From JBJELF01 sp051879015 (GTDB lineage Bacteria; Bacillota; Clostridia; Lachnospirales; Lachnospiraceae), in NCBI GenBank assembly GCA_051879015.1, contig JBJELF010000108.1, positions 1 to 43,804 on the forward strand: 43,804 nt of DNA, written 5' to 3'. Numbering within the stretch: position 1 is the first letter of the stretch; each line of letters begins with the position of its first letter. The translations under genes were made by a program, and so were the position numbers. The notes beneath the pieces are model-generated. The model saw only the letters and a program-made list of their open reading frames with translations. It ran no database searches and was not told the origin of the DNA. Positions 33,351-41,600 of the stretch are shown in pieces.

Positions 33351-33378
33351 TTGCTATTTTTCGATATTATGATATAAT
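33351..33378 (+). promoter_or_regulatory. Promoter of hpf
   Basis: TTGCTA (33351-33356) and TATAAT (33373-33378) are 16 bases apart. A 165-base leader follows. It includes a Shine-Dalgarno sequence without a gene (AGGAGG, 33438-33443) lying between ATTATA and TATAAT, which could pair or act as a second -10. Confidence 0.65.
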
Positions 33379-33545
33379 AGACATACAATTGATAGAGCAT
33401 TTCAAGGCAGTAAACGAAATTATCTGTTAATATTATAAGGAGGTATAATCATTCTATTGTTAACTTGATTTAAGTGTCAAAATTCATTTCATCTATTTTG
33501 ACCGTTTGACCGCTCAATCAACTATTGTATAAAGGAGGATTATAT

Positions 33546-34076
33546 ATGAGATTTGTTATTACCGGAAAAAATATCAACGTGACTCCTGGATTGAAAGCTG
33601 CTGTAGAAGAAAAGCTTGGCAAATTAGAGAGATTTTTCTCACCAGATGTAACCATCTATGTGACTTTAAGCGTGCAGAAAGATATTCAAAAAATTGAAGT
33701 GACAATCCCAGTCAAAGGCAATGTGATTCGCTCCGAGGAGCAGAGCACCGATATGTATGTGTCTATTGATCTGGTCGAAGAAATCATCGAGCGTCAGCTC
33801 AAAAAATACAAGACAAAATTAGTTGCCAAAAATCAAGGCATTGATTCCTTTGCACCATCCTATTTAGAGGAGGAATACGAGGAGCCTGAGACAGTTAAGA
33901 TTGTAAAAACCAAGAAATTTGGCATGAAGCCCATGGATCCAGAAGAAGCTTGCATTCAGATGGAGCTTTTGGGACACAGCTTCTATGTATTCTCCAACGC
34001 TGAGACCGATGAAGTCAATGTGGTGTACAAAAGAAAGGACGGTACCTACGGCTTAATTGAGCCAGAATTTGAATAG
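33546..34076 (+). CDS. hpf: Ribosome hibernation promoting factor, long form
   Basis: The 176-residue protein has the N-terminal ribosome-binding domain (MRFVITGKNINVTPGLKAAVEEKLGKLERFF) and the C-terminal dimerisation domain (KTKKFGMKPMDPEEACIQMELLGHSFYVFSNAETDEVNVVYKRKDG). Long HPF joins two 70S ribosomes into inactive 100S pairs in resting cells. The ATG at 33546 has AGGAGG seven bases upstream. It is monocistronic, with a clear terminator. Confidence 0.97.
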   Translation: MRFVITGKNINVTPGLKAAVEEKLGKLERFFSPDVTIYVTLSVQKDIQKIEVTIPVKGNVIRSEEQSTDMYVSIDLVEEIIERQLKKYKTKLVAKNQGIDSFAPSYLEEEYEEPETVKIVKTKKFGMKPMDPEEACIQMELLGHSFYVFSNAETDEVNVVYKRKDGTYGLIEPEFE

Positions 34077-34086
34077 TATTTCTTAG

Positions 34087-34112
34087 TAAGAGGCAGGGAA
34101 ACCTGCCTCTTA
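34087..34112 (+). terminator. Terminator of hpf
   Basis: A perfect 11-base stem, TAAGAGGCAGG with CCTGCCTCTTA, closes a GAAA tetraloop and is followed by GTTATTAT. It is very stable, though the T run is broken. Confidence 0.8.
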
Positions 34113-34126
34113 GTTATTATAATTAA

Positions 34127-34178
34127 TAAAAAACTGAAAAATCGAGTAGTCAAGAAATACATTCTCTCCTACTCGATT
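34127..34178 (-). terminator. Terminator of the NlpC/P60 gene
   Basis: AATCGAGTAG pairs with CTACTCGATT on the minus strand and is followed by TTTTCAGTTTTTTAT. The loop is 19 bases. Confidence 0.75.
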
Positions 34179-34192
34179 CATTCGTATCGATA

Positions 34193-36156
34193 TTACAATA
34201 ATCTACGACAAGCTACAATTGGTTTGGTATAAAGAGAACCAACACAAATACCCGCACTTGGATTAGCTGCATGCACAATCTGTCCATTGCCAATATAGAT
34301 AGCTACATGTCCAGAATAACAAATCAAGTCACCTGGCTGCAGCTGATCAACACCTACAGCTACACCATAGCTAGCCTGTGCTGCAGAAGAATGTGGAAGA
34401 TATACCCCATACTGAGCAAATACCTGCTGTGTAAATCCAGAACAGTCAACTGCACCGCCAACGGTCAGGTTGCTGCCACCGTATACATAATTACATCTGC
34501 CAACCCAGCTAAGTGCATAATCTACTACAGAACCAGCACTGGCCGATGGCTGCTGTACTACCTGCTGCTGCGCTGCCGCTGCCGCTGCTGCCTGCTGCGC
34601 TGCTGCCTGCTGTGCTGCTGCCTGCTGTGCTGCTGCATCTGCTGCCTGCTGTGCCGCTGCCGCTGCTGCCTGCTGTGCTGCTGCATCTGCTGCCTGCTGC
34701 GCTGCTGCCTGCTGTACTGCTGCATCATCTGCCTGAGCAATACTGTCAGTCATTACCAGAGTGCCGTAATGACCATTCGTCAAATCTTCCTCTGCAAGCT
34801 CCACATAATCATCCAAGTGATATGCTTCAGCCAACTCCATTAAATACTCAGACTGGGCGGTGATGGACTCTGCCTCTGCCAATGCAGAATAATAATCACC
34901 CATATCACGCAGCTCAATATAGTTATTCAAACAATTCAAAATTTTATTATGTAATTCTTCCAACTCTTTACGATGTTTTTCCTCATCCTTAGTTGAAAAA
35001 GCAGTTGGATAAGTCTTTTTTAATTCAATGTAATCCTTAAATACGTAACCATTTACCTCGGCATCCAACTGAATCAGATAAAAATTTTCATCCGAATCAT
35101 CTAACAAGGTATAACTAGAACCTTCCTCAATACTATAAATGACATTATCTTCATTAACATCTGGATTCGCACGTACATTTAAACGCTCTGTATCAACTAC
35201 AATTGCATCAATAGTGACTAATTTCTCAGCCAATTCTCTTGCTTCTTCACCAGTTACAAAGAACTCTGCCTTAATATATCCTTCTTTAATATTTCCAGAA
35301 GAAATTTTATACCAAACTTCACCATTTTCATCTTCTACTTCGTCCAAAACAGTGGCCATACACTCATTGTACATCTTTCCGATAATATTATCATAATCTG
35401 ATGTATCTGTGCTTGTTCTTACATTGACATAATTATCAATCTGTGCAATTACTAAATTAGAATATACGGACTCATTTTTTTCCTCTAACTCAGCTGCTTT
35501 CTTCTGAGATTTTTTATTATCTTCTTTGCCGTCAGCAGTTTTTTCGGTTTCTGCCTCAACCTCTTTCTCAGTTTCTTTTTCAGTCTCTTTTTCAGTTTCC
35601 TTTTCAGTCTCTTTTTCAGTTTCCGTCTCGGTTTCTTTCTCGGTTTCTTTCTCGGTTTCAGCCTCCGTCTCAGAAGCAGTNNNNNNNNNNNNNNNNNNNN
35701 NNNNNNNNNNNNNNNNNNNNNNNNNNNNNNNNNNNNNNNNNNNNNNNNNNNNNNNNNNNNNNNNNNNNNNNNNNNNNNNNTCTCGGTTTCTTTCTCGGTT
35801 TCTTTCTCGGTTTCAGCCTCCGTCTCAGAAGCAGTTGTCTCCGCTCCAATTGAACTAAATGAATTACTCAACCATACTGGATTATCCAAAATAATATTTT
35901 TGCCAATATTCATTCCCGCTTCTTCTGCATATGCCATTATCTTTGATGAATCCGTGTGCAATACTGATGTAAACTCTGTCTGTGCCTTATTATCATTATC
36001 TACCGTTACGGAATAGTTGCTTAATGAAATCGCAATTCCTGCCACTGCACTTTCACTGCTTCTTCCAGAAAATGCTTGTCCATCAACGCTCATTCCTAAA
36101 ATCATTGTAACTGCGGTCATGGTTGTAAGTGTCATTTTTACAAGTTTTCTTTTCAT
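34193..36156 (-). CDS. Secreted SH3-SH3-NlpC/P60 cell-wall hydrolase, split by assembly gap
   Basis: One gene is interrupted by 100 N at 35681-35780. The 5' part gives a signal peptide (MKRKLVKMTLTTMTAVTMIL...DGQAFS) and a short domain, then Thr/Glu repeats (SETEAETEKETE). After the gap the same frame continues as ETEKET repeats. Two bacterial SH3 domains follow (NYVNVRTSTDTSDYDNIIGK and ERLNVRANPDVNEDNVIYS), then a helical region, an Ala/Gln linker (AAQQAA, about 60 residues) and a C-terminal NlpC/P60 domain. The domain has the catalytic Cys in VDCSGFTQQVF and the His in YSGHVAIYIGNGQIVHA. It would cut peptidoglycan stem peptides. If the identical 55-base gap edges are overlapped, the frame closes to 602 residues. 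Confidence 0.9.
35681..35780. other. Assembly gap of 100 N inside a repeat
   Basis: Exactly 100 N stand in the Thr/Glu repeat. The 55 bases on the left (35626-35680) are identical to the 55 bases on the right (35781-35835). The real length of the gap is unknown and may be less than zero (an overlap). Confidence 0.97.
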
Positions 36157-36417
36157 TCTTATTATTCCTCCGTATCATGCTAGCCTTTCCCCTACTCGCA
36201 CGATTTTTTGATCTGTGTATCTGCAGCCCTCTTGCAATCCATATCGAGCCCTCAAGCCAATTTTCATATCCGCATGAAATATACGACTTTTGACTCTGGT
36301 ATCATACACATTTTACAATATCATTACCATTTCTATCTTAAATTCTCAAACTGTTACTTAATTTATTCATCATTTGTTGCGGATTTGTTACAAATTCATT
36401 ACATATCCACGTTGTTG

Positions 36418-36446
36418 ATTATATCAAGGCAAAAACCGTTTGTCAA
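36418..36446 (-). promoter_or_regulatory. Consensus promoter of the NlpC/P60 gene
   Basis: TTGACA (36441-36446) and TATAAT (36418-36423) are spaced 17 bases, a perfect sigma-A match. The leader would be about 255 bases. I see no known riboswitch in it, only a repeated GAGGGCT word (about 36230-36256) and AT-rich sequence. Confidence 0.9.
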
Positions 36447-36559
36447 TATAATTTCTTACATTCTTTTTTAATTTTTTTATTTTTTGTTAAAATATTGGAA
36501 ATTTCGCCATAAAATGACACAAAAAAATTCTGCGGCAGATAAAATTTCTTCTTTTTTCA

Positions 36560-36598
36560 ACAAAATATGAGGGTCAAAAAATTTTGACCCTCATATTT
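36560..36598 (-). terminator. Terminator of the thioredoxin-reductase-like gene
   Basis: AAATATGAGGGTCAAAA pairs with TTTTGACCCTCATATTT, a nearly perfect 17-base dyad. The TTTTGACCCT word occurs again at 36624-36633. Confidence 0.75.
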
Positions 36599-36647
36599 AT
36601 GATATTGGGGACAAAAAGCATTTTGACCCTAGTATCAGTTCAGCGCT

Positions 36648-37553
36648 CTATTGCATCAGCCAGTTTTCAGCTGACATTACTGCGTTGGCTCCATCAGAGG
36701 CAGCCGTAATAATCTGTCTTAATTTCTTTGTACGCACATCCCCAGCCACAAAGATTCCCGGCATAGAAGTAATACCGTCTTCCCCTGCAACAATATAACC
36801 ATCTTTATCTTGTTCCACCAAACCACGAAACAAATCTGACTCTGGCTGAATCCCAACAGCAATGAAAACTCCGCTGACATTCAAAAATTCATTTCGTCCA
36901 TTTCTTTCAATGAGAATGGAATTTACCTTTGGATTTCCCACAATCTCTTTTACTGTGGAGTTCCAAATACATTCCACATTTTTCAGCTTAAACAGCTGAC
37001 TTTGTAAACTTTTTGCGGCTCTTAGAGAATCACGTCTATGAATCAAATATACTTTTTTACACATGCGTGCCAGATAAATGGCATCTTCCACTGCCACATC
37101 ACCTCCGCCGACAACAGCTACCTCTCTGTTGCGGAAGAACGCACCATCACAGGTTGCACAGTAGGATACCCCTTTACCAAGACAGCTTTCTTCTCCCGGC
37201 ACTCCTAATTTTTTGTGATGTGCTCCCGTAGCAATGAGAACTGCCTTTGCCGAAAAGGATTGCCGACTGCAGTAAATTTCAAAATTTTTTTCATTCTTTT
37301 TTTCAATGCGATATACCTGTTCTGTCACAAACTGAGCCTTTAAGGCTTCGGCATGATCGCGGAACTTGTCCGCCAAATCAAATCCACTAATTTTTGCAAT
37401 TCCTGGATAATTTTCTACCTCATAAGTATTAATAATCTGACCACCGCTCATCATCTCCTTCTCGATAACGAGAGTATTCAGCTCAGCTCTCTGTGCATAA
37501 ATTGCCGCTGCAAGTCCTGCAGGACCTGAACCAATAATAATCAAATCATACAT
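36648..37553 (-). CDS. Thioredoxin reductase-like flavoprotein
   Basis: The 301-residue protein has the FAD motif LIIIGSGPAGLAAAIYA, the redox disulfide CATCDGAFF (CxxC) and the NADPH motif VVGGGDVAVEDAIYLAR, in the order of TrxB. It ends with the second FAD motif GIFVAGDVRTKKLRQIITAASDGA. It would reduce thioredoxin or a related carrier; in anaerobes some such proteins use ferredoxin instead. The ATG at 37553 has AGGAGG eight bases upstream, while a TTG two codons earlier is too near that site. No thioredoxin gene is adjacent. Confidence 0.9.
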   Translation of the reverse strand: MYDLIIIGSGPAGLAAAIYAQRAELNTLVIEKEMMSGGQIINTYEVENYPGIAKISGFDLADKFRDHAEALKAQFVTEQVYRIEKKNEKNFEIYCSRQSFSAKAVLIATGAHHKKLGVPGEESCLGKGVSYCATCDGAFFRNREVAVVGGGDVAVEDAIYLARMCKKVYLIHRRDSLRAAKSLQSQLFKLKNVECIWNSTVKEIVGNPKVNSILIERNGRNEFLNVSGVFIAVGIQPESDLFRGLVEQDKDGYIVAGEDGITSMPGIFVAGDVRTKKLRQIITAASDGANAVMSAENWLMQ

Positions 37554-37635
37554 TCGCAATTCCTCCTTACATACCTTTGCATTTCTGTAACCATTCCGAT
37601 ACGAGTTCTTCCCTGTTACGCTTCTCTTCCGTAGT

Positions 37636-37641
37636 AGTATA
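37636..37641 (-). promoter_or_regulatory. Extended -10 promoter of the thioredoxin-reductase-like gene
   Basis: TATACT with TGG directly in front makes an extended -10 on the minus strand, about 80 bases before the ATG. The -35 is weak. Confidence 0.5.
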
Positions 37642-37661
37642 CCACATATTCTAAAGTTTGA

Positions 37662-37690
37662 TTGCGTTTTTTTTATAAATTTGCTAAACT
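37662..37690 (+). promoter_or_regulatory. Promoter of the SDR gene
   Basis: TTGCGT (37662-37667) and TAAACT (37685-37690) are 17 bases apart on the plus strand, about 100 bases before the start codon. Confidence 0.6.
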
Positions 37691-37792
37691 ATTATGGGGT
37701 TAAAATATCATTTGCCCCTACATCATCAATCTGTTTGTTTCTGTTCACGGACCAGCTAACTGCCTGTGAAGTTCAAGAAGAAAGGCGCAACT

Positions 37793-38521
37793 ATGTCAAA
37801 AACAATTTTAATAACAGGAGCGTCCCGAGGCATTGGCCGCGGAATTGCCTTATTTTTTGCTGAAAAAAGATGGAATTTAATTTTATGCTGCCATAGACAG
37901 CCAAACAAACTGGAAGAAGTCCAACAGATGGCAGAGAAACTTGGCAGTTCCTGCCTATGCAAAGTGGGAAATGTGGGAGATTATGATTTCTGCAGAGAAT
38001 TGATAGAAGCAGGAATTCATCACTTTGGTCGTATCGATGTGCTCGTAAATAATGCAGGAATTTCCTGGATTGGTCTATTGCAGGATATGGATTCTCAGCT
38101 TTGGAATCAGATGGTCAATGTAAATCTGACCAGCGTATTCAACTGCTGCCAAATTGCAATTCCTTATATGATAAAAAAACAGACTGGCACAATTATAAAT
38201 ATTTCTTCTGTCTGGGGTGTCTGCGGTGCTTCCTGCGAGGTGGCTTACTCAGCCACCAAAGGAGGAATCAACGCTTTTACAAAAGCTCTGGCGAAGGAAT
38301 TGGCTCCGTCCAATATTCAAGTCAATGCCATCGCCTGCGGTGCCATTGATACAGAGATGAATCAGTTTTTAGATGACGAGGAACGTCAAATGCTGCTGGA
38401 GGAAATTCCAGCTGGCCGAATGGGCACAACAGAGGAAGCAGCACAGCTAGTTTATCAACTATGCACCGGCCCATCCTATCTTACTGGGCAAGTGATTCAG
38501 CTAGATGGCGGATGGATTTAA
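37793..38521 (+). CDS. Short-chain dehydrogenase/reductase (FabG-like)
   Basis: The 242-residue oxidoreductase has TGASRGIGRGIA (cofactor site), NNAGISWIG, the catalytic Ser in INISSVWG, and Tyr/Lys in VAYSATKGGINAFTKALAKE. It ends YLTGQVIQLDGGWI, as in 3-oxoacyl-ACP reductases. It stands alone, without other fatty-acid genes, so the substrate is uncertain. AAAGG lies seven bases before the ATG. Its last four bases overlap the end of the convergent gene. Confidence 0.9.
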   Translation: MSKTILITGASRGIGRGIALFFAEKRWNLILCCHRQPNKLEEVQQMAEKLGSSCLCKVGNVGDYDFCRELIEAGIHHFGRIDVLVNNAGISWIGLLQDMDSQLWNQMVNVNLTSVFNCCQIAIPYMIKKQTGTIINISSVWGVCGASCEVAYSATKGGINAFTKALAKELAPSNIQVNAIACGAIDTEMNQFLDDEERQMLLEEIPAGRMGTTEEAAQLVYQLCTGPSYLTGQVIQLDGGWI

Positions 38522-39144
38522 AGGTCATGTAAAAAATCCAAAAAAGTCTGAATTTGCTCCCGATTTTTTGATTCTATCGGAAAAAGCAAAAGCAAGGTTT
38601 CCTCTTCATTATAATCCAAAAAATTCATCAGTGGAGTATCCTGCAGCTCAATACCGCAAGGTACTCCATCTTCTTCATAAAGCACAAACTCATAGGTATC
38701 ATACTCTGACAAATCAATAAAGGTGCCGCCCATCTCTTCGCTGAATTTCATCAAATCCTTCGTCATAATTACTGCATCCATCTCATGATTGCGCCATTTA
38801 AAAAAAAATTTTTCATAAGAGCTTTCATTGGCCCCCTCTACATGAAAATCACCATAAGAAAAAATATAATTGGAATCAAAAACAATGCGCTCTGCATCCA
38901 GACCTGAAAATTCAGCAAAGCTTTCCTGAAGCTGCTCATCTCGAAAACGATCCATTCGCTGATTCGCTAAAATACAGGTAAACTGAGCCGGCTGCTCTCG
39001 AAACAAAATATAATGGCATACAAGGAAGAGGAGCAGACAAACTGCTCCTGTTATCAATAAAATATGCCACCAGTAATATGTAATAATATATTCCACTTTT
39101 TGCCGCATATTCATACCGGCCAAATTTTTCTTGATATCTTCCAT
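38518..39144 (-). CDS. Single-pass membrane protein of unknown function
   Basis: The 208-residue protein has a cytoplasmic N-terminus (MEDIKKNLAGMNMRQKVEYIITYYWW), one membrane segment (about 28-48) and an extracellular Glu/Phe-rich domain with EGANESSYEKFFFKWRNHEMDAVIMTKDL. The AVIMTKDL-like text and general plan recall solute-binding-protein-like lobes, but I cannot name a family. It lies 35 bases downstream of the GH130_1 gene and is probably the last gene of the mannoside operon. GAGG precedes the ATG. Confidence 0.7.
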   Translation of the reverse strand: MEDIKKNLAGMNMRQKVEYIITYYWWHILLITGAVCLLLFLVCHYILFREQPAQFTCILANQRMDRFRDEQLQESFAEFSGLDAERIVFDSNYIFSYGDFHVEGANESSYEKFFFKWRNHEMDAVIMTKDLMKFSEEMGGTFIDLSEYDTYEFVLYEEDGVPCGIELQDTPLMNFLDYNEEETLLLLFPIESKNREQIQTFLDFLHDL

Positions 39145-39179
39145 ATATTTGCTACCTCATCATATGTATCCAAGACCAA

Positions 39180-40370
39180 CTATTTTCTTTCACAAGCATC
39201 CATCTGGTCAAGGAGTTCCATATTTTTCTTAATCAGCTCGCATCGTTGTCTTACACAGTCTGATGAGCGATGCGGATCTTTCGGTGTATGGAACAAATAA
39301 TCCTCCAGCTTATCAATCGTTGTAGCAGCTACATGCATTCTCGTGTCACTGGAAGCATAATAGATATAGACATCCCCATTTTCGCGGGCGATTGCCCCAT
39401 TTGTAAACACCACATTGGATACATCACCGACACGCTCACTTCCCAGCGGTACCAAAAAAACGCCGGATGGCTCTGCAATCACCTTAGATGGGTCCTGCAA
39501 ATCACTGCCAAAGACATACAGCACGTAGCGAAGTCCTGCCGCAGTATTGCGGACACCGTGAGCAATATGAATCCAACATTTTTTCCCTCGAATCGGTACT
39601 GCTCCAGCGCCATTTTTGGATTCGGTCAGAGTATGATAAATGCGTCGGCTGATAATTTTTTCCTCGTCAATGACAGCATGAGTAATATCCTCACACAAAC
39701 CAAATCCAATACCGCCTCCGCTTCCCGTCTCAATAAATCCATCCATTGGTCTGGTGTAAAAAGCATATTTGCCATCTACAAATTCGGGATGAAGCACTAC
39801 ATTTCTCTGCTGAGGTGAGCGAAGTGTTTTGAGATTGTCCAATCTTTCCCAAGTCTTTAAATCCTTTGTCCGAACAATTCCTGCCTCCGCCACCGCTGCA
39901 GACAAATCAGGATTGGTGGTATCCTTGCTCTCCGAACAAAAAACACCATAAATATAACCATCCTGATGCTGAGTCAGTCGCATATCATACACATTGGTTT
40001 CCTCAGGACAGGTATCTGGCAGCACAATGGGATAATCCCAGAAATGAAATCCGTCCACACCGCTGTCACTCTCTGCCACTGCAAAGAAGGATTTGCGGTC
40101 ATTTCCTTCCACACGAACAACCAGATAATACTTTCCATGGAGGTAAATTGCTCCGGAATTCATCACTGCATTGACCCCCAAGCGTTCCATAAAATATGGA
40201 TTGCTCTCAGCATCCAAATCATATCTCCAGCTGACAGGCACAAACTCTCTCGTCAGCACCGGATAAACATAGCGGTCATAAATTCCATTATAAAACTCTG
40301 CCTTCTGATTTTTTCTTGCTACCAGCTTATCTACTTTTTCCTGCTCTATAAAATACTGTTTATGTAACAT
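39180..40370 (-). CDS. 4-O-beta-D-mannosyl-D-glucose phosphorylase (GH130, subfamily 1)
   Basis: The 396-residue enzyme splits mannosyl-glucose with phosphate into mannose 1-phosphate and glucose. It shows NAVMNSGAIYLHGKYYLVVRVEGNDRKSFFAVAES, YDMRLTQHQDGYIYG, the QQRNVVLHPEF stretch and YTRPMDGFI, as in known GH130_1 proteins. The ATG at 40370 has AGGAG eight bases upstream and stands 17 bases after the epimerase stop. With the epimerase it forms the second half of the mannobiose pathway. Confidence 0.93.
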   Translation of the reverse strand: MLHKQYFIEQEKVDKLVARKNQKAEFYNGIYDRYVYPVLTREFVPVSWRYDLDAESNPYFMERLGVNAVMNSGAIYLHGKYYLVVRVEGNDRKSFFAVAESDSGVDGFHFWDYPIVLPDTCPEETNVYDMRLTQHQDGYIYGVFCSESKDTTNPDLSAAVAEAGIVRTKDLKTWERLDNLKTLRSPQQRNVVLHPEFVDGKYAFYTRPMDGFIETGSGGGIGFGLCEDITHAVIDEEKIISRRIYHTLTESKNGAGAVPIRGKKCWIHIAHGVRNTAAGLRYVLYVFGSDLQDPSKVIAEPSGVFLVPLGSERVGDVSNVVFTNGAIARENGDVYIYYASSDTRMHVAATTIDKLEDYLFHTPKDPHRSSDCVRQRCELIKKNMELLDQMDACERK

Positions 40371-40387
40371 ATCATAATCTCCTGTCA

Positions 40388-41587
40388 TTATTCCGTCGGT
40401 GATCCTGTGTCGGCAAACTTTGAGGACTGGAATCTCTTTACTACCTCGATACACATCCTGCCATTATGATAGGGACATTTCCATGGCTCTACAATCGGTT
40501 TTCTACTTGGAATTCCCTGCTCACTGACGGACCAATACCACTCAGAACCTTCTCTGGCATCTATTACATATTCTTTGATATAATCCCAGATATCCTTCGC
40601 AGCCTGAAGATATTCCTCACAGGCAGGTTCCTGCTCATAGCCGTTCAAAAATCCCACAATGGCCTCAGCCTGAACCCACCAAACACGGGTGGTATCCACT
40701 ACGCCCCGCTCCGCCTCATTCATCACCGAATGATTTCGGTAGGCAGTCTGATAAATTTGACGAGTTAACGCCTTAGTAATGGGCAAAATTTTTTCCGTAT
40801 AACTGGAATCTTTCAAAATCTCAAGCGCACGGTCTACAAGCCATGCTGTCTCAATATCATGACCGTAGGAGTGCAGATCAATCAACGAATTCCATGTACG
40901 GTCAAAAAAAACCTCCTGACGCTGTTTTTGAGGATTATATATTTTTTCTGCCATAATGTCCAGCATCCATCTCAGATTTTCTGCTACTTCAGCCTTGCGT
41001 GTGACGCGGTACAGCTCCGTATAAGCTTCAAAGACATGCAGCAACGTATTCATCGTTTTTTCTGCCATCACTCCATTCTCAGAAAGCTTATCATTGTCTA
41101 TGGGATAAAAGCTGCGGTCAAAGGCTTCCAGATAACCATACTCATCCTTGCATCGGCTCTCAATCAGCTGATACAGCTCCTCTGCTAACTGCAAGGCTTC
41201 CTCATCCTTCGATGCATCATAATAAGAAGAAAGAGCATAAATCGCAAATGCCTGATTGTAGGTATGCTTCGTTGTATCCTCAGGAACGCCATCATAAGTT
41301 ACTGACCAGAATACACCACCCATCTCAGTGTCCATACAGTATTTTTTCATGAACTGGCAGGCATGCTTTGCTGCCAAAAGAAGATGCTCTTCCTTTAACA
41401 GCAAATAAGCATTGGAGAAAAACCATAGGATTCGACTGTTTAAAATACAGCCTTTGACCGCCTGCCTGTCCAAAGATAAATCATAATCCAGATGTCCATA
41501 AAAACCGCCATACTCCTGATCCATCAAACTCTCCCAAAAGGGAATGAGATGTCCTGTCAAATGTTGTCTTATTTCCTCTGCAAACAT
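40388..41587 (-). CDS. Cellobiose 2-epimerase
   Basis: The 399-residue protein of the N-acylglucosamine 2-epimerase superfamily turns beta-1,4-mannobiose into mannosyl-glucose. It shows EIRQHLTGHLIPFWESLMDQEYGGFYG, the His/Trp-rich active-site segments DLHSYGHDIETAWLVDRA and TTRVWWVQAEAIVGF, and EWYWSVSEQG with KCPYHNGRMCIE. The start at 41587 has AGGAG six bases upstream; a start 13 codons earlier would overlap the previous gene. Being flanked by two GH130 genes fixes the role in mannan use. Confidence 0.94.
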   Translation of the reverse strand: MFAEEIRQHLTGHLIPFWESLMDQEYGGFYGHLDYDLSLDRQAVKGCILNSRILWFFSNAYLLLKEEHLLLAAKHACQFMKKYCMDTEMGGVFWSVTYDGVPEDTTKHTYNQAFAIYALSSYYDASKDEEALQLAEELYQLIESRCKDEYGYLEAFDRSFYPIDNDKLSENGVMAEKTMNTLLHVFEAYTELYRVTRKAEVAENLRWMLDIMAEKIYNPQKQRQEVFFDRTWNSLIDLHSYGHDIETAWLVDRALEILKDSSYTEKILPITKALTRQIYQTAYRNHSVMNEAERGVVDTTRVWWVQAEAIVGFLNGYEQEPACEEYLQAAKDIWDYIKEYVIDAREGSEWYWSVSEQGIPSRKPIVEPWKCPYHNGRMCIEVVKRFQSSKFADTGSPTE

Positions 41588-41600
41588 AGCACTCTCCTGC

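Noticed and set aside
35485..35680. Arg/Lys/Leu-rich C-terminus of a separate protein after the N run
   Set aside because: It is a frame error produced by the 100-N placeholder; overlapping the gap edges gives the Glu/Thr repeat and continues into the SH3-NlpC/P60 protein.
36157..36417. c-di-AMP (ydaO) riboswitch before the NlpC/P60 gene
   Set aside because: The function would fit, but I could not match the conserved aptamer segments, so I list only an unexplained long leader.
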